Source: Aliivibrio fischeri
GTDB taxonomy: Bacteria > Pseudomonadota > Gammaproteobacteria > Enterobacterales > Vibrionaceae
DNA: 64,000 nt
Assembly (NCBI RefSeq): GCF_009727955.1
Contig: NZ_WOBR01000010.1
Location: 496,001-560,000, forward strand
Direction: 5' to 3'
A program made the position numbers and the translations under genes. The notes beneath the pieces are model-generated. The model searched no databases and was not told where the DNA came from. It worked only from the letters and a program-made list of their open reading frames with translations. Shown piece by piece: positions 26,447 through 35,117 of the stretch (within the stretch, counting starts at the first letter, position 1; each line of letters starts with the position of its first letter).

Positions 26447-26968
26447 TTATAATACTGACATGATTGTTTTTAACTCAGCAATCAATGCTTCATTACGCAG
26501 TTCGCCTTTTTCCATATCAAAGTTATCGTAAAAACTTGGAACAGATAGTGAACCTTTAACATCTGCTGCAAAGTAAGGCGCTGAGCCTGTAGCTGCTGCT
26601 AATACCGTTGCAGCACCACCAGGACCTGGAGATGTAGCTAACATCACAACAGGTTTACCTTGGTACACTTTCATATCAATACGAGAAGTCCAGTCAAACA
26701 CATTCTTAAACGCTGTAGCATAAGAGCCATTATGTTCAGCATAAGAAATGATAACCGCATCCGCTTCACCAATTTTTTGGAAGAAGCGCTTCGCTTGCTC
26801 TGGTTGACCGATTTCTTTTTCTTTATCTTCACTAAAGATAGGCATTTCATAATCATTAATGTCTAACACTTCTACTTCAGCACCGGCAACCAAACCTGCT
26901 GCATACGTTGCTAGTTGTTTGTTAATTGATGTTGAACTGCTGCTTGCTGCTAATGCTAAAATTTTCAT
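26447..26968 (-). CDS. NADPH-dependent FMN reductase-family protein
   Basis: A 173-aa flavodoxin-like protein. The FMN-phosphate loop 'ASSSSTSINKQLA' (~8-20), the strand-loop 'AVIISYAEHNGSYATAFKNVFDWTSR' (~72-98) and 'KPVVMLATSPGPGGA' are typical of the NADPH_dep_FMN_red family (azobenzene, chromate and quinone reductases). It is soluble and probably dimeric. A LysR gene is divergent with 176 bases between the starts, so that regulator likely controls it in response to a quinone or similar compound. Confidence 0.9.
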   Translation of the reverse strand: MKILALAASSSSTSINKQLATYAAGLVAGAEVEVLDINDYEMPIFSEDKEKEIGQPEQAKRFFQKIGEADAVIISYAEHNGSYATAFKNVFDWTSRIDMKVYQGKPVVMLATSPGPGGAATVLAAATGSAPYFAADVKGSLSVPSFYDNFDMEKGELRNEALIAELKTIMSVL

Positions 26969-27144
26969 CGGGATACCTTCATATTCTATTTAAGTAAAAA
27001 GAGCAGTTAATGCTCTGCTCTTTTCAAATCTATTGTTCTTGTTTGCGATGGAATAACTATAATTCATTCACAAATATTGATTAATAGCCTAAATGTGCAA
27101 TGATTGTTTCCATATGACTCTTAATAAACTTAAAGAAACGTAAT

Positions 27145-28047
27145 ATGGCATTTAATTCAGCATTGTTTGATGGCATGGTCATTTTCTCAGAAGTAGTGAC
27201 CAGTGGTAGCTTTACTCAGGCCGCTCTTAATAGTGGGCACTCAACCTCTTACATCAGTAAAGAGATTGGAAAATTAGAAGAGCGCTTAGGTGTCCGCTTA
27301 CTTCATCGCACCACTCGAACGTTACGATTGACTCCTGAAGGCGAACTTTATTTTCAGCAATGCCAACAGCTAATTGAAGATGCTCAAATGGCAGAAAATG
27401 CCATTACGGGACAACAAGAAAAACCTAAAGGTCGATTAAAAGTCAGCTGTCCTGTTGGCTTTGCACTTTCACGCTTACGTCCAATACTAGGGAAATTTAA
27501 TGATTTATATCCAGATATCACACTGGAGTTAGATTTAAATGATAGAAAGATTGATATTGTTGCAGAAGGATTTGATATGGCGATCCGTGCATCGCATCAA
27601 CTTGAAGATTCTAGTTTGATCAGCCGCCGATTTTTACGCTCAAAAGCCATCACCATTGCTTCACCAGATTATTTGAAAAAGCACGGGGCACCACTGCACC
27701 CTAATGAACTCTCAATGCATAAAACCATTGGTTATGCGTATGTAAAACAAGGAGCGATTTGGGATTTTGTAGATAAAGACAACCAACCTATTGCGGTTCC
27801 ATTGCAATGTCAGGTCATCACTAATAATTCATTTATGGAGTTATCATTATGTTTGGCAGGACAAGGAATAACACGTATCCCTCATTTTCATTTAACCGAT
27901 GAATTAGAAACCGGTAAGTTAGTTGAGTTGTTTGCGGATTATCCTAAATTAACCATTGATATCTTTATGGTTTATCCAAGCCGAAAACATATGTCAGCCA
28001 AGGTACGATGCTTTATGGATTTCATCTCTGAGCACCTTGGCGACTAA
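27145..28047 (+). CDS. LysR-family transcriptional regulator
   Basis: A 300-aa LysR protein with an N-terminal helix-turn-helix ('GSFTQAALNSGHSTSYISKEIGKLEERLG', ~20-50), a linker helix and an effector domain (~95-295). The 'RLLHRTTRTLRLTPEGE' turn is typical of the CrgA/DsdC-like group. Divergent from the FMN reductase gene and probably its regulator. Its 3' end converges on the TPR protein gene with no clear terminator between. Confidence 0.93.
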   Translation: MAFNSALFDGMVIFSEVVTSGSFTQAALNSGHSTSYISKEIGKLEERLGVRLLHRTTRTLRLTPEGELYFQQCQQLIEDAQMAENAITGQQEKPKGRLKVSCPVGFALSRLRPILGKFNDLYPDITLELDLNDRKIDIVAEGFDMAIRASHQLEDSSLISRRFLRSKAITIASPDYLKKHGAPLHPNELSMHKTIGYAYVKQGAIWDFVDKDNQPIAVPLQCQVITNNSFMELSLCLAGQGITRIPHFHLTDELETGKLVELFADYPKLTIDIFMVYPSRKHMSAKVRCFMDFISEHLGD

Positions 28048-28086
28048 TATTATACCAATGTAATTAGAGGATTACTGGAATGGGTA

Positions 28087-28926
28087 TTACTCTTCTAATA
28101 GAGTTTCAAAGCGTTCTAAACCTCTTAGGGGATCAAAATCAGGCTCTTCTAATACAAGCTCACGCATAGACGTACTTGCTTCAATAGAACGCTGCAAATC
28201 ATCAATGGCTTGTACCTCTGCCCCTAATTGCGCATACGCACACGCACGTTGGAATAATGCGTGTGCATTTTGATCATCCACTTCTAAAACACGATTACAT
28301 AAATTCAGTGCCCAATGGAATTCACGCATCTCCATTGCCGCATCCGCTTTATACGTTAACGCTTCTAAATCACCCGGTCTTACTTTTAAAATCTCATCAT
28401 AAATATCCATTTTTTGCTCAGGAATTTGTACACTTTGAGCACGAAGCCACAAATTATGCACTTCATTGATGATCTCAATTTCACGATTATTCTCAGTAAT
28501 AATTCGCGTTTTACGTTTTAAATCACGCTCTAATGCTACGAATTTTTTCTCATAGTCTTGCGCTATTTTATTGAGCTGTTTATCTGCCATTTCTTTGGTG
28601 TTTTGTTTCATCTCTCTTAATGATTGCCAGCCAATCAACGCAATCAAAGACGCCACCGCCGCAATGACATAGAAAAAATAAGTTACGGTTGTATTAGAAT
28701 AATTTAATGATTTATCTGCTACCGCAAGTTCGCGATCGGTAATTTGAATGGTTAAACGTCGCTCTAGATCTTGTTGCTCAGTTCTTAATGACTTCAACTC
28801 ATCAAGAATATAACGCTCCATTAGTGGACGATCTAAATACTCTTGTTCGGAATACGTCACTTCTTCTGCTTGTAATGACAGTGAAGTAAAAAGAGTGAAG
28901 AGAAGTAAAAAGAGGTGTCGATACAT
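28087..28926 (-). CDS. Membrane-anchored TPR-repeat protein
   Basis: A 279-aa protein with a signal sequence ('LFLLLFTLFTSLSLQAEE'), a periplasmic stretch, a transmembrane helix (~75-97, 'TYFFYVIAAVASLIALIGW'), a charged coiled coil (~100-150) and two or three TPR-like repeats ('EALTYKADAAMEMREFHWALNLCNRVLEVDDQNAHALFQRACAYAQLG', ~195-245). The TPR part should face the cytoplasm and scaffold partner proteins. The start is the ATG behind AAGGGT; an extension of 30 codons reaches nearly to the LysE gene but looks unlikely. Partner unknown. Confidence 0.78.
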   Translation of the reverse strand: MYRHLFLLLFTLFTSLSLQAEEVTYSEQEYLDRPLMERYILDELKSLRTEQQDLERRLTIQITDRELAVADKSLNYSNTTVTYFFYVIAAVASLIALIGWQSLREMKQNTKEMADKQLNKIAQDYEKKFVALERDLKRKTRIITENNREIEIINEVHNLWLRAQSVQIPEQKMDIYDEILKVRPGDLEALTYKADAAMEMREFHWALNLCNRVLEVDDQNAHALFQRACAYAQLGAEVQAIDDLQRSIEASTSMRELVLEEPDFDPLRGLERFETLLEE

Positions 28927-29016
28927 AGGGATACCCTTGTTAATCGTGTATTTAGAAGTGATATACATAAAGATAACACATCCAAAGCAGCAACACCCAA
29001 TTAACAAGAAAACCAA

Positions 29017-29613
29017 TTAAAATCCCATCACCATAGAACCGACAAGTAAACCTGCCATACTGTAGTTAAAAAACTTTAAATGCTTCGGTGTTTTTAATCT
29101 CTTTTGTAATTCTTTACCTGCAACGGTCCAAAAACTCACAGTCGGAACATTAATACAAATAAAGACCAATGCGATTAAAAATACACTGACCATATCCGAG
29201 CTTGTTGCATAGATACTCATTACTGACAGTGCCATTGACCACCCTTTTGGGTTAACCCACTGAAAACTTGCCGCCGCTAAAAAAGACATGGGTTTATAAT
29301 CGCTATTGTCACTGTTTATCGGTTCACTTCTCGCAATTTTATATGCTAAATAACTCAAATAAATCGCACTAAGAATCTGCAAAATAAATTCCAACTGAGG
29401 GTAAGTTTGGAAGATTTGAATTAACCCAAACCCGACCAATATCAGCATAAAAGCAAAGCCAAATATCACCCCAAGCATGTGAGGAATAGTACGAACAAAT
29501 CCAACATTAGCTCCAGATGTCATCAACATAATGTTATTTGGCCCAGGAGTAAACGCGCCCACAAATGCAAAGGTAATTAACGCAAATAAGTAAGTGTAAT
29601 CCATCATAACCAT
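29017..29613 (-). CDS. LysE/RhtB-family amino acid exporter
   Basis: A 198-aa inner-membrane protein with about six hydrophobic helices. The family signature 'GAFTPGPNNIMLMTSGANVGF' is at residues ~19-39, and 'FQWVNPKGW' near the middle matches the conserved NPK region. Such proteins export amino acids or homoserine-type compounds. The start could be any of three nearby ATGs. It is divergent from an Lrp/AsnC regulator, the usual partner for amino acid exporters. Confidence 0.92.
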   Translation of the reverse strand: MVMMDYTYLFALITFAFVGAFTPGPNNIMLMTSGANVGFVRTIPHMLGVIFGFAFMLILVGFGLIQIFQTYPQLEFILQILSAIYLSYLAYKIARSEPINSDNSDYKPMSFLAAASFQWVNPKGWSMALSVMSIYATSSDMVSVFLIALVFICINVPTVSFWTVAGKELQKRLKTPKHLKFFNYSMAGLLVGSMVMGF

Positions 29614-29710
29614 CTTAAAATTAAATTCTGCTTGTATCTTAATGCGAGACTGAGTAAATTTTCTGTCTATATTTGTTTAAAATTAAAATAATTCGCAAGG
29701 TATTGTCACT

Positions 29711-30154
29711 ATGGATAGGTTTGACGAAAGAATATTGCAAGAGCTGAAATTAAATGGACGATTAACCAATGTTGAGTTATCTGAACGCATTGGATTATCA
29801 CCTTCAGCAACATTACGTCGTGTACAAGAATTAGAGCGGAATGGAACGATTCAAGGCTATCGTGCGGTATTAAATCCAAATAAGTGTGGAATAGGATTTG
29901 TTGCTTATGTAACTATCGGGCTATCGGATCACAGTAAAAAATCACAAAAAGATTTCGAAGCACAGATAATGGAATCAAATGAAGTAACAGAATGCCATAA
30001 TATTACGGGAGCGAATGAGTATCTATTGCGGGTTGAGACTGAGAGTCTATCCTCATATAAGCAGTTTCATTCAAACGTACTTGGAGAGATCTCTCAGGTC
30101 AACTCAATTGGCACCTTAGTGGTGATGGACACGCCTAAAGATGAACGAACTTAG
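29711..30154 (+). CDS. Lrp/AsnC-family transcriptional regulator
   Basis: A 147-aa regulator. The N-terminal helix-turn-helix ('RLTNVELSERIGLSPSATLRRVQELERNG', ~17-46) is followed by a C-terminal RAM domain (~65-140) that binds an amino acid effector and sets oligomer state. The divergent LysE-type exporter is its probable target. The start is 97 bases from the exporter's first ATG, leaving one shared control region. It converges on the CDF-like gene, overlapping its stop by four bases. Confidence 0.93.
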   Translation: MDRFDERILQELKLNGRLTNVELSERIGLSPSATLRRVQELERNGTIQGYRAVLNPNKCGIGFVAYVTIGLSDHSKKSQKDFEAQIMESNEVTECHNITGANEYLLRVETESLSSYKQFHSNVLGEISQVNSIGTLVVMDTPKDERT

Positions 30155-30834
30155 GCGTGTGAATACTTTGCTAAAACACCATCTCGATTTAATTGGTGTA
30201 ACTGTTTTGATGAACTAATAATCATTTTAACTGGCACAATAATAAAATAGATAGATGCCATTACAACCATGATTGGGTCAGCAAGTTGTGCATAATGCGC
30301 ATATGATGTTAGTAGCAATACTTTTGCAATCATAAAGCCAACAAATACAGCAGCACTAATCACGGTATCCATTAACCATTGTTTTGCTTCTGCATCAACA
30401 AGAGCCGAGTTGACTTCACGACCTTGAGTTTTCATTACCCAATAACTTGTATAACAACCTATCATGCTAAAAACACCAAAGGCTAATGCGATACCGGTAT
30501 TCACTTCTCGGCCACCTTCCATTATTGCTTGAACAGCTGCAACAAATGAAAGTACACACATTAAGGTAATTGCGATCCCTTTAAGCAAAATTACTGAAGA
30601 TTCAATTACCTTAACACGCTTGATATTCTTCGAAACATCTTCTTTTCGAATATACAGCACTGTCACTAACGAAACTAGGGTTAAACCTAAACTCACTAAT
30701 GAGTAAACACCATCAAAAATAATAACTAATGAATGAATCAGCGTACCTAATACAATACCTAACATTGCAAACAGTAAAGCTGAAAACGTTGAAACCAGTA
30801 ATAATTGCCTTTCTTTTCTAATTGAATACGACAT
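30151..30834 (-). CDS. Cation diffusion facilitator-like transporter
   Basis: A 227-aa membrane protein resembling the transmembrane part of CDF cation efflux proteins, with ~5-6 helices. The family-typical metal-site segments appear as 'HSLVIIFDGVYSLVSLGLTLVS' (~38-60) and 'VDAEAKQWLMDTVISAAVFVGF' (~150-170). The second has E...D spacing rather than the canonical HxxxD, so metal selectivity is uncertain. It lacks the usual C-terminal cytoplasmic domain. GGAGG sits right before the chosen ATG. The LysR gene on the other side is divergent and likely regulates it. Confidence 0.8.
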   Translation of the reverse strand: MSYSIRKERQLLLVSTFSALLFAMLGIVLGTLIHSLVIIFDGVYSLVSLGLTLVSLVTVLYIRKEDVSKNIKRVKVIESSVILLKGIAITLMCVLSFVAAVQAIMEGGREVNTGIALAFGVFSMIGCYTSYWVMKTQGREVNSALVDAEAKQWLMDTVISAAVFVGFMIAKVLLLTSYAHYAQLADPIMVVMASIYFIIVPVKMIISSSKQLHQLNRDGVLAKYSHA

Positions 30835-30974
30835 ATTTTCCTCCATCGACTTATTTTTCGTCTTTTTTATGTATACAGATCATCATATAGAGAAAATTGG
30901 TGATAGGATAATCAGTCAGCGTCAATTAATTCGTCGCTTAACATTAAACAGCATAAATTAACGAGAAAAAGATC

Positions 30975-31859
30975 ATGAAAACCAGTCAAATTGAAATGCT
31001 CTTATATACGGTTGAATTGGGTTCTATTGCAGAAGCAGCTCGTAAACTTCAAAAAAGTCGAACCACCGTCAGTGCTGCGTTAAGTACTCTTGAAGATGAA
31101 CTTGGAGTGACTTTATTGGTCCGCACAGGTAACCGTATTACTCCAACAGAAATTGGCGAGTCGATTGTGAATGATTGCCAACGTATGATGGTCATTAGCA
31201 ATGACATTGTTAGTAAGTGCTTACAATATAACGAAGGCATAGCTTCAACCATTCGCGTGGTTCGAGATGACTCACTGCCTGAACCCATTTGGCGTGATAT
31301 TTTGACTCGCATGAACCGTAAATTCCCAAACACCAGTATTTCAATTTACGTCGCCCCATCACCAGAACTTGAAGAAATGGTAGAGCAAAACGTCGTTGAT
31401 GTGGCTTATGGGATATTACCTATCAATAGTCAGCTTCTGCATGTTCAACAAAACGAGTTAGGCCAAATTCGCATGATGTCAGTAGCACATAGAGAACATC
31501 CATTAAGCCAGCTAAGAAAAGTAAGCCCTACAGATCTAGAAAGCCACACAGAAATCATTCTTAACTACATTGATGATGATGAATTAATGGTGTTTGAGCC
31601 AACATCCAGTAAGTACATTGCTCTTACATTTTATGAGCACCTACGTGATGCAGTCTTGGATAAAACAGGCTGGTCATCCGTTCCCGCATTATTAATCAAT
31701 GAGCATTTACGCGATGGCACCTTAAAGGTTCTTAAACATAATCGAGCGATGAACTGGCAGTCTTTTGCAGAAATGACCAAAACTACTATGCCCCGTGGTG
31801 TGATCATTGATTGGTTATCAGAACAAGTTGAAGACTATTTATTAGAAGTCTCAGAATAA
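30975..31859 (+). CDS. LysR-family transcriptional regulator
   Basis: A 294-aa LysR protein with the helix-turn-helix at ~15-45 ('GSIAEAARKLQKSRTTVSAALSTLEDELG') and an effector domain to ~290. An acidic C-terminus is unusual but not diagnostic. It is divergent from the CDF-like transporter and 80 bases before a LysE-family gene on the same strand, so either neighbour could be its target. Confidence 0.92.
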   Translation: MKTSQIEMLLYTVELGSIAEAARKLQKSRTTVSAALSTLEDELGVTLLVRTGNRITPTEIGESIVNDCQRMMVISNDIVSKCLQYNEGIASTIRVVRDDSLPEPIWRDILTRMNRKFPNTSISIYVAPSPELEEMVEQNVVDVAYGILPINSQLLHVQQNELGQIRMMSVAHREHPLSQLRKVSPTDLESHTEIILNYIDDDELMVFEPTSSKYIALTFYEHLRDAVLDKTGWSSVPALLINEHLRDGTLKVLKHNRAMNWQSFAEMTKTTMPRGVIIDWLSEQVEDYLLEVSE

Positions 31860-31963
31860 TGATTTCTTTCGTTTAAAATAAACAGTAAATTACTCCTAAC
31901 CCCATATGAAAAGGGCTTAATCATAGTCCTTAATATCAAATGCAGCAGTACATGGAATTATTT

Positions 31964-32581
31964 ATGAGCATTGAAACTTACCTTCTTTTTATCGCAGGAA
32001 TGTTCGCCTTTTGTGCGATGCCTGGCGCTGATTTCTTTTACGTTCTTTCAAGAGCCTTAGGCGGTGGTGCAAAAACAGGAATTTATGCCGCAGTGGGTAT
32101 CGCCACTGGTGTTCTTTTTCATACCTTTTTAGCCGTTGTTGGCTTAAGTGCACTACTGCTCTCTTCTGCAACGGCTTTTATGGTAATTAAATACATAGGT
32201 GCCGCTTACCTGTGTTATATCGGATTTAAAATGTTCACAGCAAAAGGCGGTTTTGGCCAAGTAGAAACCACCAATCGTACATCTGATATAAAAGTTTTCC
32301 GTCAAGGTATTTTAACCAATGCCCTCAACCCAAAAGTGTGTTTGACCTTTGTTGCTTTTATTCCTCAATTTTTAACTCCAGAGACATCATCACCTTTAAT
32401 GCTCGGAATGCTTGGTATCACAACCGCTATTATCGCTTTGCTATGGTTTACTTGCGTTGCCGTTTTCGCTGCAAAATTCAGAACGGTAATTGCGGAGAGC
32501 AAAGCATTCTCAAACCTCTTAAAATACGGTTTAAGCTCTTTATTAATGGGCTTTGGCGCTAAGTTAGCAATGACTAACTAA
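31964..32581 (+). CDS. LysE-family translocator
   Basis: A ~205-aa exporter with six predicted helices. The start of the family signature is 'MFAFCAMPGADFFYVLSRALGGGAKTG' (the usual PGP is PGA here), and 'LNPKVCLTFVAFIPQF' is the conserved NPK region. The ATG at 'MSIETYLL' is preferred; an ATG 24 bases earlier gives a nine-residue-type extension that is less typical. It follows a LysR gene and ends at a strong terminator. Confidence 0.88.
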   Translation: MSIETYLLFIAGMFAFCAMPGADFFYVLSRALGGGAKTGIYAAVGIATGVLFHTFLAVVGLSALLLSSATAFMVIKYIGAAYLCYIGFKMFTAKGGFGQVETTNRTSDIKVFRQGILTNALNPKVCLTFVAFIPQFLTPETSSPLMLGMLGITTAIIALLWFTCVAVFAAKFRTVIAESKAFSNLLKYGLSSLLMGFGAKLAMTN

Positions 32582-32598
32582 TTACAAACCTAAAGCCT

Positions 32599-32638
32599 AA
32601 AAAGGGTTGAAGATATCGTATCTTCAACCCTTTTTTTA
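32599..32638. terminator. Bidirectional terminator
   Basis: AAAAAGGGTTGAAGATA pairs with TATCTTCAACCCTTTTT over a three-base loop, a very stable stem with seven Ts on the plus strand. It separates the LysE-family gene from the convergent cytochrome c' gene. Confidence 0.92.
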
Positions 32639-32640
32639 AC

Positions 32641-33072
32641 TTAAAATCGTGAACGATAACTACGATGGCATCCATTACAGGTATCCTGCGCTTGCTCTAA
32701 ACCCGCTTCTGCCGCCTCTTTGTCTTGTTGTTGGCTTGCTTGATATAGCAAAGCAAAACCACTATCCATCTCTTTCATCAGTTGATTAAACTTTTCCGGT
32801 TTATCCCACACCACTTTCTTTGCTTTACTGCCTTCTTGACTCCCTTCAGTAAAAGCCGTATTTAATAATTGACTATGTTGAACCAATTGTTGACTGATCG
32901 ATTCAATTTCGCTCCAATGTAATACATTTTCATCCATCATCTCTTCTACTTGCTCTGATTGATTTTCAATATGTACAAAAGCCTGTTGTCTTGCGTTAAT
33001 TAGGTCAGCACTCGCTTGAGCAAATGCAATATTTGGTAATAAAACACATAAACTAATTACTAATTTCTTCAC
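32641..33072 (-). CDS. Cytochrome c' (class II, C-terminal heme)
   Basis: A 143-aa periplasmic protein with a signal peptide ('LPNIAFA|QA') and a four-helix-bundle composition. A single heme-binding CxxCH lies at the C-terminus ('TCNGCHRSYRSRF', the last 13 residues), the class II cytochrome c arrangement. Cytochromes c' bind NO or shuttle electrons. The gene is divergent from a cytochrome b561-like gene across a 48-bp palindrome, so the two probably form a redox pair under one regulator. Confidence 0.92.
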   Translation of the reverse strand: MKKLVISLCVLLPNIAFAQASADLINARQQAFVHIENQSEQVEEMMDENVLHWSEIESISQQLVQHSQLLNTAFTEGSQEGSKAKKVVWDKPEKFNQLMKEMDSGFALLYQASQQQDKEAAEAGLEQAQDTCNGCHRSYRSRF

Positions 33073-33116
33073 TACGTTCTCTCTTAATAGATGTCTGTCT
33101 CGCTTCGAGTTGCATT

Positions 33117-33164
33117 TAATTTACATCACAATAGTTGCACGTGCAACTATTGTGATGTAAATTA
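33117..33164. promoter_or_regulatory. Perfect 48-bp palindrome between cytochrome genes; probable MarR-family operator
   Basis: Every base from 33117 to 33140 pairs with its mirror in 33141-33164, with no loop. The central TAGTTGCACGTGCAACTA is the size and style of a MarR-family operator. It lies 42 bases from the cytochrome b561 start and 44 from the cytochrome c' start, so one bound repressor could shut both promoters. A MarR gene is the second gene of the plus-strand unit, which would give autoregulation. The symmetry is seen directly; the regulator is inferred. Confidence 0.75.
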
Positions 33165-33206
33165 TTTCTCAGTTAGTTAAAACATCCATTAATTAGGAAC
33201 AAGAAA

Positions 33207-33845
33207 ATGAAGATTTGGGATTTACCAACACGCATATATCATTGGCTTCAAGCACTGCTTTTTATCGGATTAGCCGCAAGTGGTTTTAATGGAGAAGGAC
33301 CACATATCTATTTAGGTTTGGCTCTTTTTACTCTTATTTTATGGCGTATTGTTTGGGGCTTTATCGGAAGTGACACGAGCCGTTTTAAACAATTTATTTC
33401 TTCTCCAAAACGTACTATTTCTTATTTATTAGGAAAAGAACCATCAAAAGCAGGTCATAATCCAGCGGGATCTTGGATGGTTATTGGGTTAATTTCCACC
33501 TTATTTATTCAATGCATTACTGGAATTGCATTAGCAGGATTATTCGATCACATCCCTTATGCCGATATTGTATTAAATGACAATGTCTTTGATGTTTTTG
33601 TTACTCTGCATGGAATATGTGCACACTTATTACCTGTATTAGTCGTATTGCATTTAGTCGCCATTCTCTTTTATAAATTACGCTCAAAGCCACTTGTTTG
33701 GGCAATGATCACTGGCGTGCAAAAGACACTTACAGAACATCAAATGTCATCAAATCTAGTGTTTGTATCAAATATACGTGCATTATTAGTGCTAATTGCA
33801 ATAGGATTAGTTACCATTGCAATAGTTGTAAGTGCAGGAGTTTGA
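33207..33845 (+). CDS. Cytochrome b561-family diheme membrane protein
   Basis: A 212-aa inner-membrane cytochrome b with four main helices. Heme-ligand candidates are His in 'TRIYHWLQALLF' (~14), His in 'VTLHGICAHLLPVLVVLHLV' (~140-155) and a middle His. A fifth hydrophobic helix sits at the C-terminus. It would pass electrons from the quinone pool to the periplasmic cytochrome c' encoded divergently. The next gene (MarR) starts six bases after the stop, so the two are co-transcribed. Confidence 0.9.
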   Translation: MKIWDLPTRIYHWLQALLFIGLAASGFNGEGPHIYLGLALFTLILWRIVWGFIGSDTSRFKQFISSPKRTISYLLGKEPSKAGHNPAGSWMVIGLISTLFIQCITGIALAGLFDHIPYADIVLNDNVFDVFVTLHGICAHLLPVLVVLHLVAILFYKLRSKPLVWAMITGVQKTLTEHQMSSNLVFVSNIRALLVLIAIGLVTIAIVVSAGV

Positions 33846-33850
33846 ACACA

Positions 33851-34276
33851 ATGGAAGAATTTGATCGTCAAAGTAGCTTTGGTTGGATGATAAATGTTAT
33901 TGCTAATCAAGCATCAAAACATTTCGAAACGGAATTAAAACAGCACGGTTTAACCGTTGCGCTGTGGCCAACCATGATGTGCCTATGGGAAGAAGAAGGG
34001 GTAACTCAGCGTGATATTGCTGAAAAGTCAAAAGTGGAAAACTCCACAACCACTCGAACATTAGATAAGTTAGAAAAACTTGGCCTTGTTGAACGACAAG
34101 CTGATCCCAATAGTCGTCGTTCCTTTCGAATTTACTTAACTAATGAAGGTCGAGCATTAAAAGAAACCCTTTTGCCGATCCCTATTAAAGTAAATAAAGA
34201 AATACTTAGCTCTCTTGATCTAAATGAGCAAAAAGAGATGATTCGACTACTGCAAAAAATGGTCGCTGCTGTATAA
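33851..34276 (+). CDS. MarR-family transcriptional regulator
   Basis: A 141-aa regulator with a winged helix-turn-helix (~48-110): recognition region 'TQRDIAEKSKVENSTTTRTLDKLEKLGLVERQADPNSRRSF' with the wing 'DPNSRRSFRIYLT'. The ATG follows the cytochrome b561 stop directly. The earlier in-frame ATG inside the cytochrome gene is not credible because the added residues are a shadow of that gene. The nearby 48-bp palindrome is its probable operator. It also lies upstream of ectABC, but a terminator and a separate CRP site lie between, so control of ectoine genes is not implied. Confidence 0.92.
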   Translation: MEEFDRQSSFGWMINVIANQASKHFETELKQHGLTVALWPTMMCLWEEEGVTQRDIAEKSKVENSTTTRTLDKLEKLGLVERQADPNSRRSFRIYLTNEGRALKETLLPIPIKVNKEILSSLDLNEQKEMIRLLQKMVAAV

Positions 34277-34298
34277 ATATTACTCTTTTAAACTAATA

Positions 34299-34327
34299 AA
34301 TAGCCCAAATTATCATGGGCTATTTTT
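34299..34327 (+). terminator. Terminator after the cytochrome b561-marR unit
   Basis: AATAGCCCA pairs with TGGGCTATT over an eight-base loop, followed by a T-run. It separates the redox unit from the ectoine operon. Confidence 0.88.
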
Positions 34328-34422
34328 GTATCTACGCCACCTTCATATCCAAATCAAAGCCCTCACAGATACTAAGAGAACTAATCTATTTTTCTCTATT
34401 TATTATTTTAGCAATCGAACTT

Positions 34423-34444
34423 AAATGTGATTTAGATCGCATTT
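34423..34444 (+). promoter_or_regulatory. Near-consensus CRP-cAMP binding site upstream of ectA
   Basis: The core reads TGTGA TTTAGA TCGCA and is flanked by AAA and TTT, matching the 22-bp CRP consensus at all but two positions. It lies ~95-115 bases before ectA in a region otherwise free of genes. CRP control of compatible-solute genes would link ectoine production to carbon status. Confidence 0.65.
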
Positions 34445-34539
34445 AATTAGACTTAATCGTCTTTTTTGCGCCATTAATTTGCTTTTCAACTGATAAAAAT
34501 GCCCATAATAAAAAGGAATTTAATTAGAGTACAAAGGAT

Positions 34540-35097
34540 ATGTATTTACATATGGCTATCGCAGCGCCCAGAATCTTGTGTCCAGATATGGATTCTGACA
34601 CAACAAAAAAATGGATTTTTCGAGAACCTTCGAGGACAGACGGTGACGATGTTTACGCATTGATCACCGAGTGTCCTCCTCTTGATATAAACTCTTCATA
34701 CTGCAACTTTCTTCAAGCTACTCATTTCAGTAAAACCTGCGTTTTGGCAGAGAAAGATGGCGATCTCGCTGGCTTTATCTCTGGGTACCAAAAACCTGAT
34801 GAACCGAATACGCTGTTCATATGGCAAGTCGCCGTCTCCCCACATTACCGAGGTAAAGGTTTAGCGTTTTCAATGCTAACCACGCTTTTAGAGCGAAAAA
34901 ACCTTCTGCATATCGAATTTATAGAAACCACAATAACCAAGGCAAATAACGCCTCTTGGTCATTATTTAAAAAAATTGATGCCCAATATGGAAATCAAGG
35001 GCAAGTCACTACGTTTCTAGATAAAGAATCACACTTTAAAGGCAAGCACGATACAGAGTATTTGTATCGTATCCCTCTAAAATCTTCACAAAAATAG
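34540..35097 (+). CDS. ectA: L-2,4-diaminobutyrate N-acetyltransferase (ectoine pathway step 2)
   Basis: A GNAT-fold acetyltransferase of ~185 aa that acetylates the gamma-amino group of diaminobutyrate using acetyl-CoA. The diagnostic 'KKWIFREPSRTDGDDVYALITECPPLDINSSYCNFL' appears at ~27-62 and the acetyl-CoA loop 'VAVSPHYRGKGLAFSML' at ~110-126. The start is uncertain: an AAAGGA lies one base from this ATG and 13 from the next in-frame ATG, neither ideal; the conserved part begins well after both. It is the first of the tightly spaced ectABC genes. Confidence 0.95.
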   Translation: MYLHMAIAAPRILCPDMDSDTTKKWIFREPSRTDGDDVYALITECPPLDINSSYCNFLQATHFSKTCVLAEKDGDLAGFISGYQKPDEPNTLFIWQVAVSPHYRGKGLAFSMLTTLLERKNLLHIEFIETTITKANNASWSLFKKIDAQYGNQGQVTTFLDKESHFKGKHDTEYLYRIPLKSSQK

Positions 35098-35117
35098 GAA
35101 TCATAAACGGACTCATC

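Noticed and set aside
33698-33850. Longer N-terminus for the MarR regulator, starting inside cytochrome b561
   Set aside because: The extra ~50 residues are an out-of-frame translation of the cytochrome gene; the MarR family begins at the ATG at 33851.
33851-34276. MarR protein as CosR, the ectoine repressor of vibrios
   Set aside because: It is co-transcribed with cytochrome b561, has its own palindrome there, and a terminator separates it from ectA. Only its position suggests the link.
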